Source: Staphylococcus petrasii
GTDB lineage: Bacteria; Bacillota; Bacilli; Staphylococcales; Staphylococcaceae
DNA length: 64,000 nt
NCBI RefSeq assembly: GCF_002902565.1
Contig: NZ_PPRC01000021.1
Coordinates: 18,280 to 82,279, forward strand
Direction: 5' to 3'
Below are positions 38,083-49,962 of this stretch, piece by piece. Both the position numbers and the translations under genes were made by a program. Positions within the stretch are counted from its first letter, which is position 1. The number at the start of each line of letters is the position of its first letter. Below the pieces are notes generated by a model, which saw only the letters and a program-made list of their open reading frames with translations, searched no databases and was not told the origin of the DNA.

Positions 38083-39327
38083 ATGGAGGATATCTATAAA
38101 TTAATAGACGATATCAATCTTCAAAAATTAGATAATTTAGATACACGTGTCAATGAAGCATTAAATTCAAACAATGACGATGCTTTATTCATCTTAGGTG
38201 AAACCTTATATAATTTCGGTTTAACACCTCAAGGACTAGAAGTATTTAGAACACTTTATCATAAGTATCCTGATGAAAGTGAATTATTAATTTACGTTAT
38301 CGAAGGACTTATGTCTGAGAATCAAACAGATGAAGCATTAGAATATTTAAGTCAAGTTGAGCTTTCTACTGAAAAATTAATGCTTGAAGCTGATCTTTAT
38401 CAACAAATCAATATGATAGAAGTTGCGATTGATAAACTTACCGAAGCACGCGAACTTGAGCCTAATGATCCAATTATTCATTTCGCTTTAGCTGAGTTAT
38501 TGTACTTTGATGGTCAATATTTACGCGCTACACGTGAATATGAAGTCGTCTTAGATACTGGCGAGTATGAAGTTAACGGCGTTAATTTATTCGCTCGCAT
38601 GGCTGATTGTGCTCTACAAAGCGGTAACTATAGTGATGCCATCAATTTATTTGATGAAATAAATGAAGATGAAATGACATCAGAAGACTTCTTTAAAAAA
38701 GCGATTGCCTATGAAAAGAACGATATTACGCAAGAAGCAATTAAAATCATGACAACATTACTATCTAAAGACCCTGACTTTATTCAAGGTTACTTCTATT
38801 TACAATCTTTATATGAGAATGAAAAGAATTATGCTGATGCAATTGAAACCGGCAAAGAAGGTTTACGCTTAAACCAATTCTATAAAGAATTAATGGTCTC
38901 AACAGGTAGTCTAGAAATTGAACATGGTGATGCTAATGAAGGTGTCGCATTACTTAAACAAGCACTTGAAGTAGATAATGCTTATCATGAACCTCTATTA
39001 ATCTTAAGTGACTTGTTCCGAAATGAAGAAGATTATGAAGCAATTATTGAATTATTATCTTATGTAGATGAGGAAGATTTAGATCCAGTATTTATGTGGC
39101 ATTTAGCTCATGCTTATGGGGAAGAAGAACGAGACAAAGAAGCGCAACATTTCTTTGAACTTGCCTACCCAACAATGAAATCACAAAGTGCTTTCTTAAG
39201 TGACTATTATTTCTACTTAACTGAAATTGGTCATAAGGAAGAAGCTAAGTCTATACTAAATCAATTGTTAGAAATAGATCCTAGTAATGAAACTTGGCAC
39301 GAAGAAGCAAACCGATTGGATTATTAA
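38083..39327 (+). CDS. Tetratricopeptide-repeat protein (YpiA-like)
   Basis: 414-residue, strongly acidic helical protein made of about ten TPR-type repeats, for example around LEVFRTLYHKYPDE, AIDKLTEARELEPNDP and AIKIMTTLLSKDPDF. It has no signal peptide or membrane segment, so it is cytoplasmic. In B. subtilis the equivalent gene ypiA also follows aroE (the EPSP synthase gene there). Its partner is unknown. It is cotranscribed with aroA and the YpiB-family gene. Confidence 0.85.
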   Translation: MEDIYKLIDDINLQKLDNLDTRVNEALNSNNDDALFILGETLYNFGLTPQGLEVFRTLYHKYPDESELLIYVIEGLMSENQTDEALEYLSQVELSTEKLMLEADLYQQINMIEVAIDKLTEARELEPNDPIIHFALAELLYFDGQYLRATREYEVVLDTGEYEVNGVNLFARMADCALQSGNYSDAINLFDEINEDEMTSEDFFKKAIAYEKNDITQEAIKIMTTLLSKDPDFIQGYFYLQSLYENEKNYADAIETGKEGLRLNQFYKELMVSTGSLEIEHGDANEGVALLKQALEVDNAYHEPLLILSDLFRNEEDYEAIIELLSYVDEEDLDPVFMWHLAHAYGEEERDKEAQHFFELAYPTMKSQSAFLSDYYFYLTEIGHKEEAKSILNQLLEIDPSNETWHEEANRLDY

Positions 39328-39341
39328 AGTAGGTGATCCTC

Positions 39342-39902
39342 TTGGAACATACACTTACTAATATGAAACAAAGCTATATTGAATATGCTTTGTTTCATTA
39401 TCATTTTAAATCGCGAATTAGCGTATGGCTGTTAAACTATTTAAAAGCATCACCAAAGAGCTTACAGAATATTCATTTCGTTAATCGTAAAATTTCAGAT
39501 CATGCGACACTTGAAATAGGTCTTAAAGATGCCAATGCTTCGGCCATAAAATTAACGAAAAATAATCGCATTCTAATTAATACTAATGAGATATTTACTT
39601 ATATTACAAATCAGGCTATTTCTTTTGATATTTTAATTCATTTTGATGATGCTCACTATCCGGATGCTAAGTTTAATGATTTAATTATTCAACAGTTAAT
39701 TCATTCAACGCATTATTCATCTTATTTAGAAAATATCCATAACCTTATATTAGATACTTATAAGGAAAATTCCTTATTAGAACAATTACAAGTGAATATC
39801 GATTTAAGTTTACAAATGAATGACCGAGAACAATTTTATCAATTAACACAAATTCTAAATAATTTAAAAGCACGTCATCATTATTTATCATCAAAGGATT
39901 AA
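39342..39902 (+). CDS. YpiB/UPF0302 family protein
   Basis: 186 residues from a TTG at 39342, with AGGTGAT ending five bases upstream. The N-terminus then reads MEHTLTNMKQSYIEYALFHY, matching S. aureus UPF0302 proteins as I recall them (SYIEY...HFHFKSRISVWLLNYL). A GTG at 39333 overlaps the ribosome site. The C-terminal half holds short charged repeats. Function not established. Confidence 0.82.
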   Translation: MEHTLTNMKQSYIEYALFHYHFKSRISVWLLNYLKASPKSLQNIHFVNRKISDHATLEIGLKDANASAIKLTKNNRILINTNEIFTYITNQAISFDILIHFDDAHYPDAKFNDLIIQQLIHSTHYSSYLENIHNLILDTYKENSLLEQLQVNIDLSLQMNDREQFYQLTQILNNLKARHHYLSSKD

Positions 39903-39908
39903 TTACGT

Positions 39909-40526
39909 ATGCTTAATTTAAAACAATTTTGGGAGTTAACACTCTTTCATCGTACTTGTTTGATGTTTTTGCTCATTTGTAATATATGTGGAACGATATA
40001 TGGCTTTATATGGTATGGCGACCAATTAGTTAAAACGCCATGGTATTTTCTTCCTTTCGTTCCAGATAGTCCAATCGCTTCATTATTTTTATGTGTAGCT
40101 ATCATTGGCTTACTTTTCAATAAACGAAATTCAATAATAGAAGCATTAGCTTTTGTTACTTTATTTAAATACGGGCTATGGGCTGTCATTATGAATGTGA
40201 TAATGATTTCTTATGCTCATGATATAACGATTATGAATATCTTTCTTATTATGAGCCACGGCATTATGGCTTTAGAGGCTTTATATTTCTATCCTAGATT
40301 TACTATTACAATGCATGGATTATTTATAGCTATAATATGGGTGTTTAACAACGATTATATAGACTATGTTCTTGGCAAATATCCATATTATAATTTTATT
40401 GCTACACATATAGTTATGGTAGGGTATATCGCATTTATATTAAGCGTTCTAGCCATCATGTTGTATTATTATTTACAATTTGTATCAAAGTTTAAATTAT
40501 TTGATTATAAGGGCAATAGTCAGTAG
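39909..40526 (+). CDS. DUF1405 membrane protein
   Basis: 205-residue protein with about six hydrophobic helices and few charged residues between them, matching the DUF1405 family (YpjA in B. subtilis, which also follows ypiB and related genes). The start is ATG, six bases after the previous stop, so it is in the same transcript. No catalytic motif is visible. Confidence 0.8.
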   Translation: MLNLKQFWELTLFHRTCLMFLLICNICGTIYGFIWYGDQLVKTPWYFLPFVPDSPIASLFLCVAIIGLLFNKRNSIIEALAFVTLFKYGLWAVIMNVIMISYAHDITIMNIFLIMSHGIMALEALYFYPRFTITMHGLFIAIIWVFNNDYIDYVLGKYPYYNFIATHIVMVGYIAFILSVLAIMLYYYLQFVSKFKLFDYKGNSQ

Positions 40527-40552
40527 AATATTAATAAAGGAGAGTGGAATTA

Positions 40553-41254
40553 TTGTCAATAGTGTCTTATATAATATATATCGTCATTATTATGCTCATT
40601 CCAATGTGGGCACAACACAAAGTTAAATCAAATTATGAAAAATATTCACAAGTTAGATCAACAAGTGGTAAAACAGGTCGCGAAGTAGCTGAAGAGATTC
40701 TACATGCCAATGGTATTTATGATGTAGATGTCGTAAAAGGTGAAGGCTTTTTAACTGACCACTATGATCCAAATAAAAAAGTTGTTTGTTTATCTCCGGC
40801 AAACTTTGACAGACCATCAGTAGCTGGTACAGCTATTGCAGCCCATGAAGTTGGACACGCTATCCAACATGCTCAAGGTTATGCTTTTTTACGTTTTAGA
40901 ACAGCATTAGTACCTTTAGCAAACTTAGGTAGTTCACTTAGCTACATGATTGTAATGCTAGGTATTATCTTAACAGCAATGGGCAGTGCATTTGGTTCAA
41001 CAGCATTATGGATTGGCGCTGGATTATTATCACTAGCAGTCCTTTTCTCTATTGTTACATTACCTGTTGAATTCGATGCAAGTTCAAGAGCAATGAAACA
41101 AATTACTGCTTTAAATATTGTGAATGAAAAAGAATATAAACACGCGAAGAAAGTATTATCTGCTGCCGCTATGACATATGTTGCAGCAACTGCTACAGCT
41201 GTTGCTGAACTTGTAAGAATTATCTTAATGGCAAAAGCAAGCGATAATAACTAA
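40553..41254 (+). CDS. Zinc metallopeptidase, YugP-like
   Basis: 233 residues. The N-terminal membrane helix is followed by the zinc motif AHEVGH (His98, Glu99, His102). Two to three hydrophobic helices follow, then a conserved E in LPVEFDAS that is probably the third ligand. I chose the TTG at 40553, nine bases after AAAGGAGA; the GTG at 40544 abuts that site. Substrates are unknown. Confidence 0.83.
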   Translation: MSIVSYIIYIVIIMLIPMWAQHKVKSNYEKYSQVRSTSGKTGREVAEEILHANGIYDVDVVKGEGFLTDHYDPNKKVVCLSPANFDRPSVAGTAIAAHEVGHAIQHAQGYAFLRFRTALVPLANLGSSLSYMIVMLGIILTAMGSAFGSTALWIGAGLLSLAVLFSIVTLPVEFDASSRAMKQITALNIVNEKEYKHAKKVLSAAAMTYVAATATAVAELVRIILMAKASDNN

Positions 41255-41266
41255 ATATTTTCTATA

Positions 41267-41306
41267 AGCTGGTACTTACTTATATGAGTGAGTGCCAGTT
41301 TTTTTA
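41267..41306 (+). terminator. Terminator after the metallopeptidase gene
   Basis: Stem CTGGTACTTACT / AGTGAGTGCCAG (two mismatches) followed by TTTTTTTATT. Confidence 0.9.
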
Positions 41307-41401
41307 TTGTAAAATTAAATGGCGTTTTCCATATTCATAAAATGCATGATTGTTTAATATGATATATACTATATTAGAATCATTTGCAAAGGAGTTTAGT
41401 T

Positions 41402-41719
41402 ATGAAATCAATGAAAGATATGCAAAATGAAGTTGATGAGTATATTGGACAATTTAAAGCAGGATATTTCTCTCCATTGGCTAACCTTGCTCGTTTAACT
41501 GAAGAAGTAGGCGAATTAGCTAGAGAGATTAATCATTATCATGGTGAAAAGAAAAAGAAAGACTCCGAAGCAGAAAATACAATCAAAGCAGAACTTGGTG
41601 ATAATTTATTCGTATTACTTTGCATTGCTAATTCATTAGATATTGATATGACTGAAAGTTTTAATGAAACTATGCAAAAGTTCAATACACGAGATAAAGA
41701 TCGTTTCGAGCGTAAATAA
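41402..41719 (+). CDS. MazG-like nucleotide pyrophosphohydrolase
   Basis: 105-residue all-alpha NTP pyrophosphatase domain. The metal-binding motif is EEVGE (34-38) followed by ELGD (64-67), the ExxE...ExxD pattern of the MazG superfamily. Such single-domain proteins cleave non-canonical nucleotides. The ATG at 41402 has AAAGGAG upstream. It starts the mazG-bshA-cca-birA-dinG run. Confidence 0.88.
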   Translation: MKSMKDMQNEVDEYIGQFKAGYFSPLANLARLTEEVGELAREINHYHGEKKKKDSEAENTIKAELGDNLFVLLCIANSLDIDMTESFNETMQKFNTRDKDRFERK

Positions 41720-41751
41720 ACGATACAAATAGAAAGGACGGGAATTACCTT

Positions 41752-42882
41752 ATGAAAATAGGTATAACTTGTTACCCTTCAATGGGTGGTTCCGGGATTA
41801 TAGCAACCGAATTAGGGATTAAAATGGCTGAAAGAGGGCATGAGGTTCACTTTATTACCTCAAATATTCCATTTAGAATTCGTAAACCCTTACCAAATAT
41901 TAGATTCCACCAAGTTGAAGTTAATCAATACGCTGTTTTTCAATATCCGCCTTATGACATTACATTAAGTACAAAGATTTCTGATGTCATCAAAGAGTAT
42001 GATTTAGATATTCTACATATGCATTACGCAGTTCCTCATGCTGTATGTGGTATTCTAGCTCGTCAAATGTCAGGTAGAGATATTAAGATTATGACTACAT
42101 TACATGGCACAGATATAACAGTTCTGGGCTATGATCATTCACTTAAAGGTGCAATTAAATTTGGTATTGAACAAAGCGATATTGTGACGAGCGTCAGCCA
42201 TTCATTAGCGGAACAGACTAAAGATATTATTGAAACTGAGAAAGAAATTGTACCTATTTATAATTTTGTTCGTGAAAATGAATTCCCAACACGTCACGAA
42301 ACAAAGCTTAAAGAAATGTATGGTATAAAACCTGAAGAGAAAGTTTTAATTCATGTATCCAACTTCAGAAGGGTAAAACGTATAGATACGATATTAGAAA
42401 CGTTTGCTAAAGTACATGCAAAGCTACCAAGCAAGCTTATTTTATTAGGTGATGGACCTGAATTACTTGATATGCGAAAGAAAGCAAGAGAACTTGATAT
42501 AGAAGAGTTTGTTTTATTTTTAGGAAAACAAGATCAAGTAAGTGAATTTTATCAAATGTCAGATTTAGTATTATTATTAAGTGAAAAAGAAAGTTTTGGT
42601 CTCACATTACTTGAAGCTATGAAGACAGGTGTAGTACCTATTGGATCTAATGCTGGTGGTATTAAAGAAGTTATCAAACATGAAGAAACAGGTTTCATTG
42701 TGGACATTGGCGATAGTGAAAGTGCTAGTCATTACGCTTTAGAATTACTAACTAATCCAACGCTTTATAAGAAGTTACAAGCTAATATGCTTAAAGATAT
42801 TGAAGAACGCTTTGCTTCAGATTTAATTACGGATCAATACGAATATTATTATAAAAAAATGTTAAATAAAGAAGAGGCGTAA
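41752..42882 (+). CDS. bshA: N-acetyl-alpha-D-glucosaminyl L-malate synthase BshA
   Basis: 376-residue GT4 glycosyltransferase that joins N-acetylglucosamine to malate, the first step of bacillithiol. N-terminal [19 protein letters not shown] near residue 120 and [13 protein letters not shown] with the conserved E...E pair mark the BshA branch. The stop is one base before the cca start. In many Bacillales bshA also sits between bshB1 and cca. Confidence 0.94.
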   Translation: MKIGITCYPSMGGSGIIATELGIKMAERGHEVHFITSNIPFRIRKPLPNIRFHQVEVNQYAVFQYPPYDITLSTKISDVIKEYDLDILHMHYAVPHAVCGILARQMSGRDIKIMTTLHGTDITVLGYDHSLKGAIKFGIEQSDIVTSVSHSLAEQTKDIIETEKEIVPIYNFVRENEFPTRHETKLKEMYGIKPEEKVLIHVSNFRRVKRIDTILETFAKVHAKLPSKLILLGDGPELLDMRKKARELDIEEFVLFLGKQDQVSEFYQMSDLVLLLSEKESFGLTLLEAMKTGVVPIGSNAGGIKEVIKHEETGFIVDIGDSESASHYALELLTNPTLYKKLQANMLKDIEERFASDLITDQYEYYYKKMLNKEEA

Positions 42883-42883
42883 T

Positions 42884-44086
42884 ATGGGAATTGAACTATT
42901 TGAAAAGGCATTGCCTATTTTAGATACAATTGAAAAAAATGGTTTTGAAGCCTATTTTGTTGGGGGTTCTGTGAGAGATTATATTATGGATAGAGCAGTT
43001 CATGATATTGATATCACAACAAGCGCCACACCTGATGAAATAGAAGATATGTTTGACCATACGATTCCGATTGGTAGAGAACACGGGACAGTCAACGTAG
43101 TTTATCAAGGTGATAACTATGAAGTGACTACTTTTAGAGCAGAATCAGACTATGTAGATCACCGTAGACCAAGCGAAGTTTATTTCGTTCGTGATTTATA
43201 TAAAGACGTGCAACGGCGTGACTTTACGATTAATGCTATCGCTATGGACAAAAATTATAAGCTATATGACTATTTTGAAGGTCAAGATGATATCAAGCAT
43301 CGTCTTATTCGAACAGTTGGTAATGCGCAAGAGCGTTTTAGTGAAGATGCTTTACGTATTCTTAGAGGATTACGTTTTCAATCTCAATTAGCATTTACAA
43401 TAGATAAACTTACTTATATTGCTATGCAAGAGCAAATTGCTGATATAGAACACTTATCAATAGAACGTATCGTAGTCGAGTTGAAGAAATTAATAAGTGG
43501 TCAAAATGTTGAAGAAAGTTACAACAATTTATTAAAATTAGGCCTATTTACACATGTCCCTTTTTTCAAAGAGGTAGATATGACTGAAGTAAAAATAGAT
43601 ACGCCTATCAGTTTTGAAATGTGGTTAGCTATCATTGTGACTAAATGTGAACCTCAAACGTCATTATCAAAATTAAAAATTAGTAATAAAGAAAAATCAG
43701 ATATACAACTTTATTCAAAAATAATGACGGCATTACCTCAATTAAATAGTAAAGAAGATTTGAAACTATGCGTGTATGATTATGGTAAGACAAATATACT
43801 AGATATTCTTAGCATTCAATCTATACTTCAAGCTAATGATTTAGCAACGGCTTCGCCTTTAATTGTTAATGAACAAGCAATTAATGAAATAGCGAACCAA
43901 CTTCCTATACAAACTCGTAAAGAAATGAATGTTAATGGTGGCGATTTGTTAAATCATTTTCAAAAGAAAAGTGGACCATGGTTAAAAGAGGTACTTCGCA
44001 ACATTGAATGTACCATTGTGACTGGTAAAGTTCAAAATACCAAAGATGAAATTTTGAAGTGGGTGGATGACAATGTCAAAATATAG
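42884..44086 (+). CDS. cca: CCA-adding tRNA nucleotidyltransferase
   Basis: 400-residue class II enzyme that builds or repairs tRNA 3' CCA. The catalytic motif is GGSVRD (27-32) with DID (Asp41, Asp43). The [10 protein letters not shown] segment binds the nucleotide, and [12 protein letters not shown] follows. The length suits the full CCA-adding type. Overlaps birA by 14 bases counted from the birA ATG. Confidence 0.96.
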   Translation: MGIELFEKALPILDTIEKNGFEAYFVGGSVRDYIMDRAVHDIDITTSATPDEIEDMFDHTIPIGREHGTVNVVYQGDNYEVTTFRAESDYVDHRRPSEVYFVRDLYKDVQRRDFTINAIAMDKNYKLYDYFEGQDDIKHRLIRTVGNAQERFSEDALRILRGLRFQSQLAFTIDKLTYIAMQEQIADIEHLSIERIVVELKKLISGQNVEESYNNLLKLGLFTHVPFFKEVDMTEVKIDTPISFEMWLAIIVTKCEPQTSLSKLKISNKEKSDIQLYSKIMTALPQLNSKEDLKLCVYDYGKTNILDILSIQSILQANDLATASPLIVNEQAINEIANQLPIQTRKEMNVNGGDLLNHFQKKSGPWLKEVLRNIECTIVTGKVQNTKDEILKWVDDNVKI

Positions 44087-45044
44087 TCAAGACGTTATTG
44101 CAATGCTATATAAAAACCAATCTGAATATATTTCAGGACAATACATTGCTGATCAATTACAAATTTCTAGAGCTGCAGTTAAAAAAATTATTGATCAATT
44201 AAAATTAGATGGTTTCGATATTAAATCGATTAATCAAAAAGGTCATAAATTAAATGCATTGCCAAATCAATGGTATAGTGGCATTGTATCTAGTTTATTA
44301 GAAGAGCAAAATCTCATTTCTACTATAAAAGTGTATGATTCAGTTGAATCGACACAAACGATTGCTAAGCAAACTTTGGTAGATCATGAAGATTCAATGA
44401 TGATCCTTAGTGAAGAACAAACGCAAGGTCGTGGTAGATTTAATCGTAATTGGGCCTCATCAAAAGGCAAAGGATTATGGATGTCATTAGTTTTAAGACC
44501 TAATGTGCCGTTTTCAATGATTCCGAAATTCAATTTATTTATCGCACTAGGCATTAGAGATGCAATTCAAGCGTTCTCTAATGATAAAGTAGCAATTAAA
44601 TGGCCAAATGATATTTATATTAATGATAAAAAAGTATGTGGCTTTTTAACTGAAATGGTAGCAAATTATGATGCTATAGAAGCCATTATTTGTGGCATAG
44701 GCATTAATGTTAATCATCAACAACAAGATTTCGGAAAAGAGATTGAACATAGAGCAACAAGTATCCGCTTACACAGTGACGATAAAATAGACAGATATCG
44801 CTTTTTAACTACATTAATTAATGAAATTGAAAAGCGCTATACTCAATTCTTAAATCAACCATTTAGTGACATTAGAGAAGAATATATTGAAGCTTCAAAT
44901 ATTTGGCACCGTAAGTTGAGATTTACTGAGAATGACAGCCAATTTGTAGGAGAAGCGATTGATATTGATCATGATGGTTTCTTAATGGTGAAAGATGAGA
45001 ATGACGAAGTAAGACGCTTAATCAGCGCAGATATAGATATATAA
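44073..45044 (+). CDS. birA: Biotin ligase and biotin repressor BirA
   Basis: 323-residue bifunctional protein. The N-terminal winged helix (about 1-62) binds the biotin operator. The central ligase domain carries GRGRFN (119-124) and KWPNDI, and the C-terminal SH3-like domain ends at ISADID. The ATG at 44073 gives the S. aureus-like MSKYSQD start; another ATG two codons earlier is less well placed relative to GTGGGTGG. Confidence 0.95.
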   Translation: MSKYSQDVIAMLYKNQSEYISGQYIADQLQISRAAVKKIIDQLKLDGFDIKSINQKGHKLNALPNQWYSGIVSSLLEEQNLISTIKVYDSVESTQTIAKQTLVDHEDSMMILSEEQTQGRGRFNRNWASSKGKGLWMSLVLRPNVPFSMIPKFNLFIALGIRDAIQAFSNDKVAIKWPNDIYINDKKVCGFLTEMVANYDAIEAIICGIGINVNHQQQDFGKEIEHRATSIRLHSDDKIDRYRFLTTLINEIEKRYTQFLNQPFSDIREEYIEASNIWHRKLRFTENDSQFVGEAIDIDHDGFLMVKDENDEVRRLISADIDI

Positions 45045-45075
45045 GTATAAGACATGGGAATAAGGAGAGATAAAA

Positions 45076-47778
45076 ATGGCTAACACAAGTTTTGCGGTAG
45101 TTGATTTAGAGACGACCGGTAATCAACTTGACTATGACGAAATTATACAAATTGGTATTACATTTGTTCGCGATAATAAAATATCTGGAACATATCATTC
45201 GATGATACGTACTGATTTAGAAATACCGCCATTCATCCAAGCGTTAACTTCTATCGAAGAAACTATGTTAGAAGAAGCACCATATTTCCATGAAATTGCA
45301 GATGAAATTTTTTATCAATTAAAAGATTGTGTGTTCGTAGCGCATAATGTGGATTTTGATCTTAATTTTATTAAAAAAGCTTTTGAAAAAAGTGGTATTA
45401 CGTATGCACCAAAAAAAGTAATAGATACGTTAGAATTGTTCAAAATTGTCTTCCCAACAGATAAGAGCTATCAGCTAAGCGAATTGGCGAATTCTCATAA
45501 TATTCCACTCGCCAATGCACATAGAGCGGATGAAGACGCGACGACAACGGCATACTTAATGATAAAAGCCTTTAAAAAGTTTGAACAACTTCCAATAGAT
45601 ACGCTCAAACAACTTTATTATTTAAGTAAAAACCTTAAATATGATTTATTTAATATACTATTCGAAATGGTTCGCCACCATAAACAAACTGAATTAGATT
45701 CACAATTTGATCAGTTTGAACAGATTATTTATAAAAAACAAAGTGATTTAAAAGCACCTCAAACTCACTTTAATGGTTCTTTAAAACAACTTTATACGAA
45801 AGTAACCGAGGCTTTAAATCTTACTTATCGTCCACAACAGCTTTATTTGTCAGAAATAATATTAGAACAATTAATGCATAGTGACAAAGCTATGATTGAA
45901 GCGCCATTAGGCAGTGGTAAGTCACTCGCTTATTTATTAGCAGCTTTAATGTATAACATTGAAACAGGCCGTCATGTCATGATTTCAACAAATACAAAAT
46001 TGCTTCAGAATCAATTACTTCAAAAAGACATACCAAGTTTAAATGAGGCTTTAAATTTTAAAATTAATGCAGCCTTAATTAAAAGTAAAAGCGATTATAT
46101 TTCTCTAGGCTTAATTAGCCAAATTTTAAAAGATGATACTTCTAACTATGAAGTCAATATTTTAAAAATGCAGTTACTTATTTGGATCACTGAAACAAAG
46201 ACAGGGGATATTCAAGAATTGAACCTCAAGGGTGGCCAAAAAATGTATTTTGAGCAAAAAGTTGAAACGTATGTACCCGTAAGACACGATATTCATTACT
46301 ATAATTACATTAAACGCAATGCCCAAAATATACAAATTGGTATAACAAATCATGCACATTTAATTCATTCTGACCAAGAGAATTCAATCTATCAATTATT
46401 TGACGATTGCATTATAGATGAAGCCCATCGTTTACCTGACTATGCACTTAATCAAGTTACCAATGAACTCAACTATTCAGATTTAAAATATCAACTTGGA
46501 TTAATAGGTAAAAATGAAAACGAAAAATTGTTAAAAGCAGTTGATCAACTAGAACAACAACGTATTTTAGAACGATTAGATATTGCGCCAATTGATGTAT
46601 TTGGGCTAAAAAGTAATATTACAGATATCCATGATTTAAATGAAATTTTATTTAATAATATCTTTAAAATCATTCAAAATTCTGAAGTTCACGATGATGA
46701 TGTGCATCGTTATCATTACGTCTTTGATTTTGATAAATCACAAATTCTTAAAGACTTACATTCTATTGTAGACAAGATTAATAAAACGTTGGAATTTTTC
46801 AATGGCATGAACCATAAAACGATTAAATCCATTCGTAAACAATTATTGTACATTAATGACAGTTACAGAAATATTGAGCAAAGTTTAAAGAACAATCATA
46901 CTGCTTATATTTCTATTAAAAATATCTCTCAAAAATCAACCATTCGTTTAATTGTAAAAGATTATGACGTAAAAGATGTTCTCACAACACAAGTACTAGA
47001 TAAATTTAATTCTTTAACATTTATTTCTGGCACGCTAACATTTAATCATTCATTTGACGCCTTTAAAAATTGGTTTAATGAAGATATCCATTTTAATACT
47101 TACGAAGTACAGTCAACTTTAAATAATAAAAAGAACACAAATATCTATATACCGAGCGATGTCGCATCTTATAATTATAAAAACATTGATGACTATGTAG
47201 CTTCAATAGTGGATTATCTTGAAGAGTATGTTTCTGTTACAGAATCCAAATGTCTCGTTCTATTTACAAGTTATCGCATGATGTATATGGTTCAGGAGCT
47301 ATTAAATGAATTACCAACCTTTGAAGATTACGTTATTTTGACGCAACAACAGAACCAAAACTATAAAATAGTGCAACAATTTAACAATTTTGATAAATCA
47401 ATTCTTTTAGGAACATCTACTTTCTTTGAAGGATTTGACTATCAATCTAGCGGCGTTAAATGTGTAATGATAGCTAAATTGCCGTTCATGAATAAATACA
47501 ATACGAAGCATTGGTTAATGGATTCAGAATTTGATTCTACGTTTAAAGATTACGTCTTACCAGATGCCGTTACCCGTTTTAGACAGGGGTTAGGCCGTTT
47601 AATACGTAAAGAAGATGATAAAGGGCTTATTGTGTCATTTGATGATCGTCTTGTTAACAGTAATTACAAATCATTTTTTGCTCAAACATTGGAGAATTAT
47701 GTTCAGAAAAAAGGGGACATACAACAGTTCAGTAAATTGTTGCAAAAAATTCAACGAGATATAGATAAAAATAAATAA
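45076..47778 (+). CDS. dinG: DinG-family exonuclease/helicase-like protein
   Basis: 900 residues. The N-terminal ~170 form a DEDD 3'-5' exonuclease (DLETTG with Asp10 and Glu12; AHNVDFD; HRADEDA). The rest is an XPD-like SF2 domain with Walker A GSGKS (279-283) and DEAH (448-451). Only one cysteine lies between these boxes, so the iron-sulfur cluster of E. coli DinG is absent. The S. aureus orthologue is reported to act as an exonuclease rather than a helicase. Confidence 0.92.
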   Translation: MANTSFAVVDLETTGNQLDYDEIIQIGITFVRDNKISGTYHSMIRTDLEIPPFIQALTSIEETMLEEAPYFHEIADEIFYQLKDCVFVAHNVDFDLNFIKKAFEKSGITYAPKKVIDTLELFKIVFPTDKSYQLSELANSHNIPLANAHRADEDATTTAYLMIKAFKKFEQLPIDTLKQLYYLSKNLKYDLFNILFEMVRHHKQTELDSQFDQFEQIIYKKQSDLKAPQTHFNGSLKQLYTKVTEALNLTYRPQQLYLSEIILEQLMHSDKAMIEAPLGSGKSLAYLLAALMYNIETGRHVMISTNTKLLQNQLLQKDIPSLNEALNFKINAALIKSKSDYISLGLISQILKDDTSNYEVNILKMQLLIWITETKTGDIQELNLKGGQKMYFEQKVETYVPVRHDIHYYNYIKRNAQNIQIGITNHAHLIHSDQENSIYQLFDDCIIDEAHRLPDYALNQVTNELNYSDLKYQLGLIGKNENEKLLKAVDQLEQQRILERLDIAPIDVFGLKSNITDIHDLNEILFNNIFKIIQNSEVHDDDVHRYHYVFDFDKSQILKDLHSIVDKINKTLEFFNGMNHKTIKSIRKQLLYINDSYRNIEQSLKNNHTAYISIKNISQKSTIRLIVKDYDVKDVLTTQVLDKFNSLTFISGTLTFNHSFDAFKNWFNEDIHFNTYEVQSTLNNKKNTNIYIPSDVASYNYKNIDDYVASIVDYLEEYVSVTESKCLVLFTSYRMMYMVQELLNELPTFEDYVILTQQQNQNYKIVQQFNNFDKSILLGTSTFFEGFDYQSSGVKCVMIAKLPFMNKYNTKHWLMDSEFDSTFKDYVLPDAVTRFRQGLGRLIRKEDDKGLIVSFDDRLVNSNYKSFFAQTLENYVQKKGDIQQFSKLLQKIQRDIDKNK

Positions 47779-47889
47779 TTATAGAAGAATATCCTTAAAG
47801 CAAACTAGCCATGTGCTAGAACTTCACTATCTATTTTGTTAAAATAATAAAGGATTGTATAAATAGAAATTTCAATTAGGAGATTAGTT

Positions 47890-49182
47890 ATGAAAACAAC
47901 TATAAAACAAGCTAAACAGCATCTTAACGAAGAAGTAACTATTGGTGCTTGGTTAACAAATAAACGCTCTAGCGGTAAAATTGCATTCTTACAATTACGT
48001 GATGGCAGTGGCTTTATGCAAGGTGTAGTTGTCAAATCAGAAGTTGATGAAGACACATTCAAACTTGCTAAAGACATCACTCAAGAATCATCATTATACG
48101 TGACAGGCGTGATTACTGAGGATAATCGCTCAGATTTAGGATATGAAATGCAAGTGAAATCAATTGAAGTCATTCACGAAGCACATGACTATCCAATCAC
48201 ACCTAAGAACCACGGTACTGAATTCTTAATGGATCACCGTCACTTATGGTTACGTTCTAAAAAACAACATGCTGTAATGAAAATCAGAAATGAAATTATT
48301 AGAGCAACTTATGAATTCTTTAATGAAAATGGCTTCACTAAAATTGACCCGCCAATTTTAACTGCAAGTGCACCTGAGGGTACTAGTGAGCTATTCCATA
48401 CTAAATATTTCGATGAAGATGCTTTCTTATCACAAAGTGGACAACTTTACATGGAAGCTGCAGCAATGGCACATGGTCGTGTATTCTCATTTGGTCCTAC
48501 TTTTAGAGCAGAAAAATCTAAAACACGTCGTCATTTAATCGAATTCTGGATGATTGAACCTGAAATGGCGTTCACTAATCATGCAGAAAGCTTAGAAGTA
48601 CAAGAACAATATGTGGCTCATATCGTTCAATCAGTTCTTAAAAACTGTAAATTAGAATTAAAAGCTTTAGATAGAGATACAACTAAATTAGAAAAAGTGG
48701 CAACACCATTCCCACGAATTTCTTATGATGATGCTATCAAGTTCTTAAAAGAAGAAGGATTTGATGATATTGAATGGGGCGAAGACTTTGGTGCGCCTCA
48801 TGAAACAGCAATTGCTAATCATTATGATTTACCAGTATTTATTACGAACTATCCAACTAAGATTAAACCTTTCTATATGCAACCAAATCCAGAGAATGAA
48901 GACACTGTGTTATGTGCAGACTTAATTGCTCCAGAAGGATATGGTGAAATTATTGGTGGTTCAGAACGTATCAATGATTTAGATTTATTAGAACAACGCA
49001 TCAATGAACATCAATTAGACGAAGAAAGCTATAGCTATTATTTAGACTTACGTCGCTATGGTAGTGTGCCACATAGTGGTTTCGGATTAGGTTTAGAACG
49101 TACTGTAGCTTGGATTTCAGGCGTGGAACACGTGAGAGAAACATCTCCATTCCCACGTTTATTAAATCGTTTATATCCATAA
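47890..49182 (+). CDS. asnS: Asparaginyl-tRNA synthetase
   Basis: 430-residue class IIb synthetase. An OB-fold anticodon domain (about 1-105) precedes the catalytic core, with motif 2 near [16 protein letters not shown] and motif 3 [13 protein letters not shown]. No T-box leader is visible in the 111 bases upstream. ATG at 47890 after TAGGAG. Confidence 0.97.
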   Translation: MKTTIKQAKQHLNEEVTIGAWLTNKRSSGKIAFLQLRDGSGFMQGVVVKSEVDEDTFKLAKDITQESSLYVTGVITEDNRSDLGYEMQVKSIEVIHEAHDYPITPKNHGTEFLMDHRHLWLRSKKQHAVMKIRNEIIRATYEFFNENGFTKIDPPILTASAPEGTSELFHTKYFDEDAFLSQSGQLYMEAAAMAHGRVFSFGPTFRAEKSKTRRHLIEFWMIEPEMAFTNHAESLEVQEQYVAHIVQSVLKNCKLELKALDRDTTKLEKVATPFPRISYDDAIKFLKEEGFDDIEWGEDFGAPHETAIANHYDLPVFITNYPTKIKPFYMQPNPENEDTVLCADLIAPEGYGEIIGGSERINDLDLLEQRINEHQLDEESYSYYLDLRRYGSVPHSGFGLGLERTVAWISGVEHVRETSPFPRLLNRLYP

Positions 49183-49216
49183 GATACTTACAGTTAGAAG
49201 CAAATATATTCATTTC

Positions 49217-49250
49217 GTCCAGTCAGCTCTATTTGACTGGACTCTTTTTC
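49217..49250 (+). terminator. Terminator after asnS
   Basis: Stem GTCCAGTCA / TGACTGGAC followed by TCTTTTTC. Confidence 0.93.
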
Positions 49251-49275
49251 AATTTTTAAAAAGGAGGTATTCGAC

Positions 49276-49962
49276 TTGGACAAATTCCAACTTAAAACAC
49301 GACCTGTCGTTGTAAGACGTGAGCTTTTAGATCATTATTCAGAATTAGGTATGTCCGAGAAAGATTTAATCATATTGATTAAACTTATCTATGCCTCAGA
49401 AACTTCAAACAAACAACCTTCAATCGATTTTCTGAAAAAGGGTTCTACTATGGAGCCTAGAGAAGTTACTTCAATTATCCAAAATTTGATTCAAAGAGAT
49501 TTGTTAGAACTTCAAGTAAAAAAAGATGAAGAAGGTAAATTTACCGAATACATGAATTTAGATGGTTTTTATGACAAATTGAGTCACATTTTAGCTCAAG
49601 ATCAAGTCGATAATAAGCAATCAAATTCTCAGCAACAATTTAAAGATTTATTCCAATATATTGAACAATTATTCGCAAGACCCTTGTCTCCATATGAAAT
49701 TGAAACATTGAATCAATGGATTGATGTAGATCAACATGATTTTGCATTAATACGTTCAGCACTAGATGAAGCTTATAGTCATGATAAATTAAGCTTTAAA
49801 TACGTAGATCGCATCTTATTAAATTGGAAAAAGAATAACGTTACGACGATTGATGAATCTAAAAAAATAAGAGAACAATTTAACAAACCTAAAATGACGC
49901 ATACCGTAAAACATGTGCCCAAATTTGATTGGTTAAATGGAGAGAAATTAGATGATAAGTAA
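49276..49962 (+). CDS. dnaD: DNA replication initiation protein DnaD
   Basis: 228-residue primosome protein that helps DnaB and DnaI load the replicative helicase. The DDBH1 winged helix is N-terminal (about 1-110), and DDBH2 (about 130-200) ends with the YVDRILLNWKKNNV motif. Starts at TTG 49276 with the strong site AAAAGGAGG. Overlaps nth by 11 bases. Confidence 0.95.
   Translation: MDKFQLKTRPVVVRRELLDHYSELGMSEKDLIILIKLIYASETSNKQPSIDFLKKGSTMEPREVTSIIQNLIQRDLLELQVKKDEEGKFTEYMNLDGFYDKLSHILAQDQVDNKQSNSQQQFKDLFQYIEQLFARPLSPYEIETLNQWIDVDQHDFALIRSALDEAYSHDKLSFKYVDRILLNWKKNNVTTIDESKKIREQFNKPKMTHTVKHVPKFDWLNGEKLDDK

Noticed and set aside
47779..47889. T-box leader for asnS
   Set aside because: No specifier stem, T-box sequence or terminator/antiterminator pair is visible.
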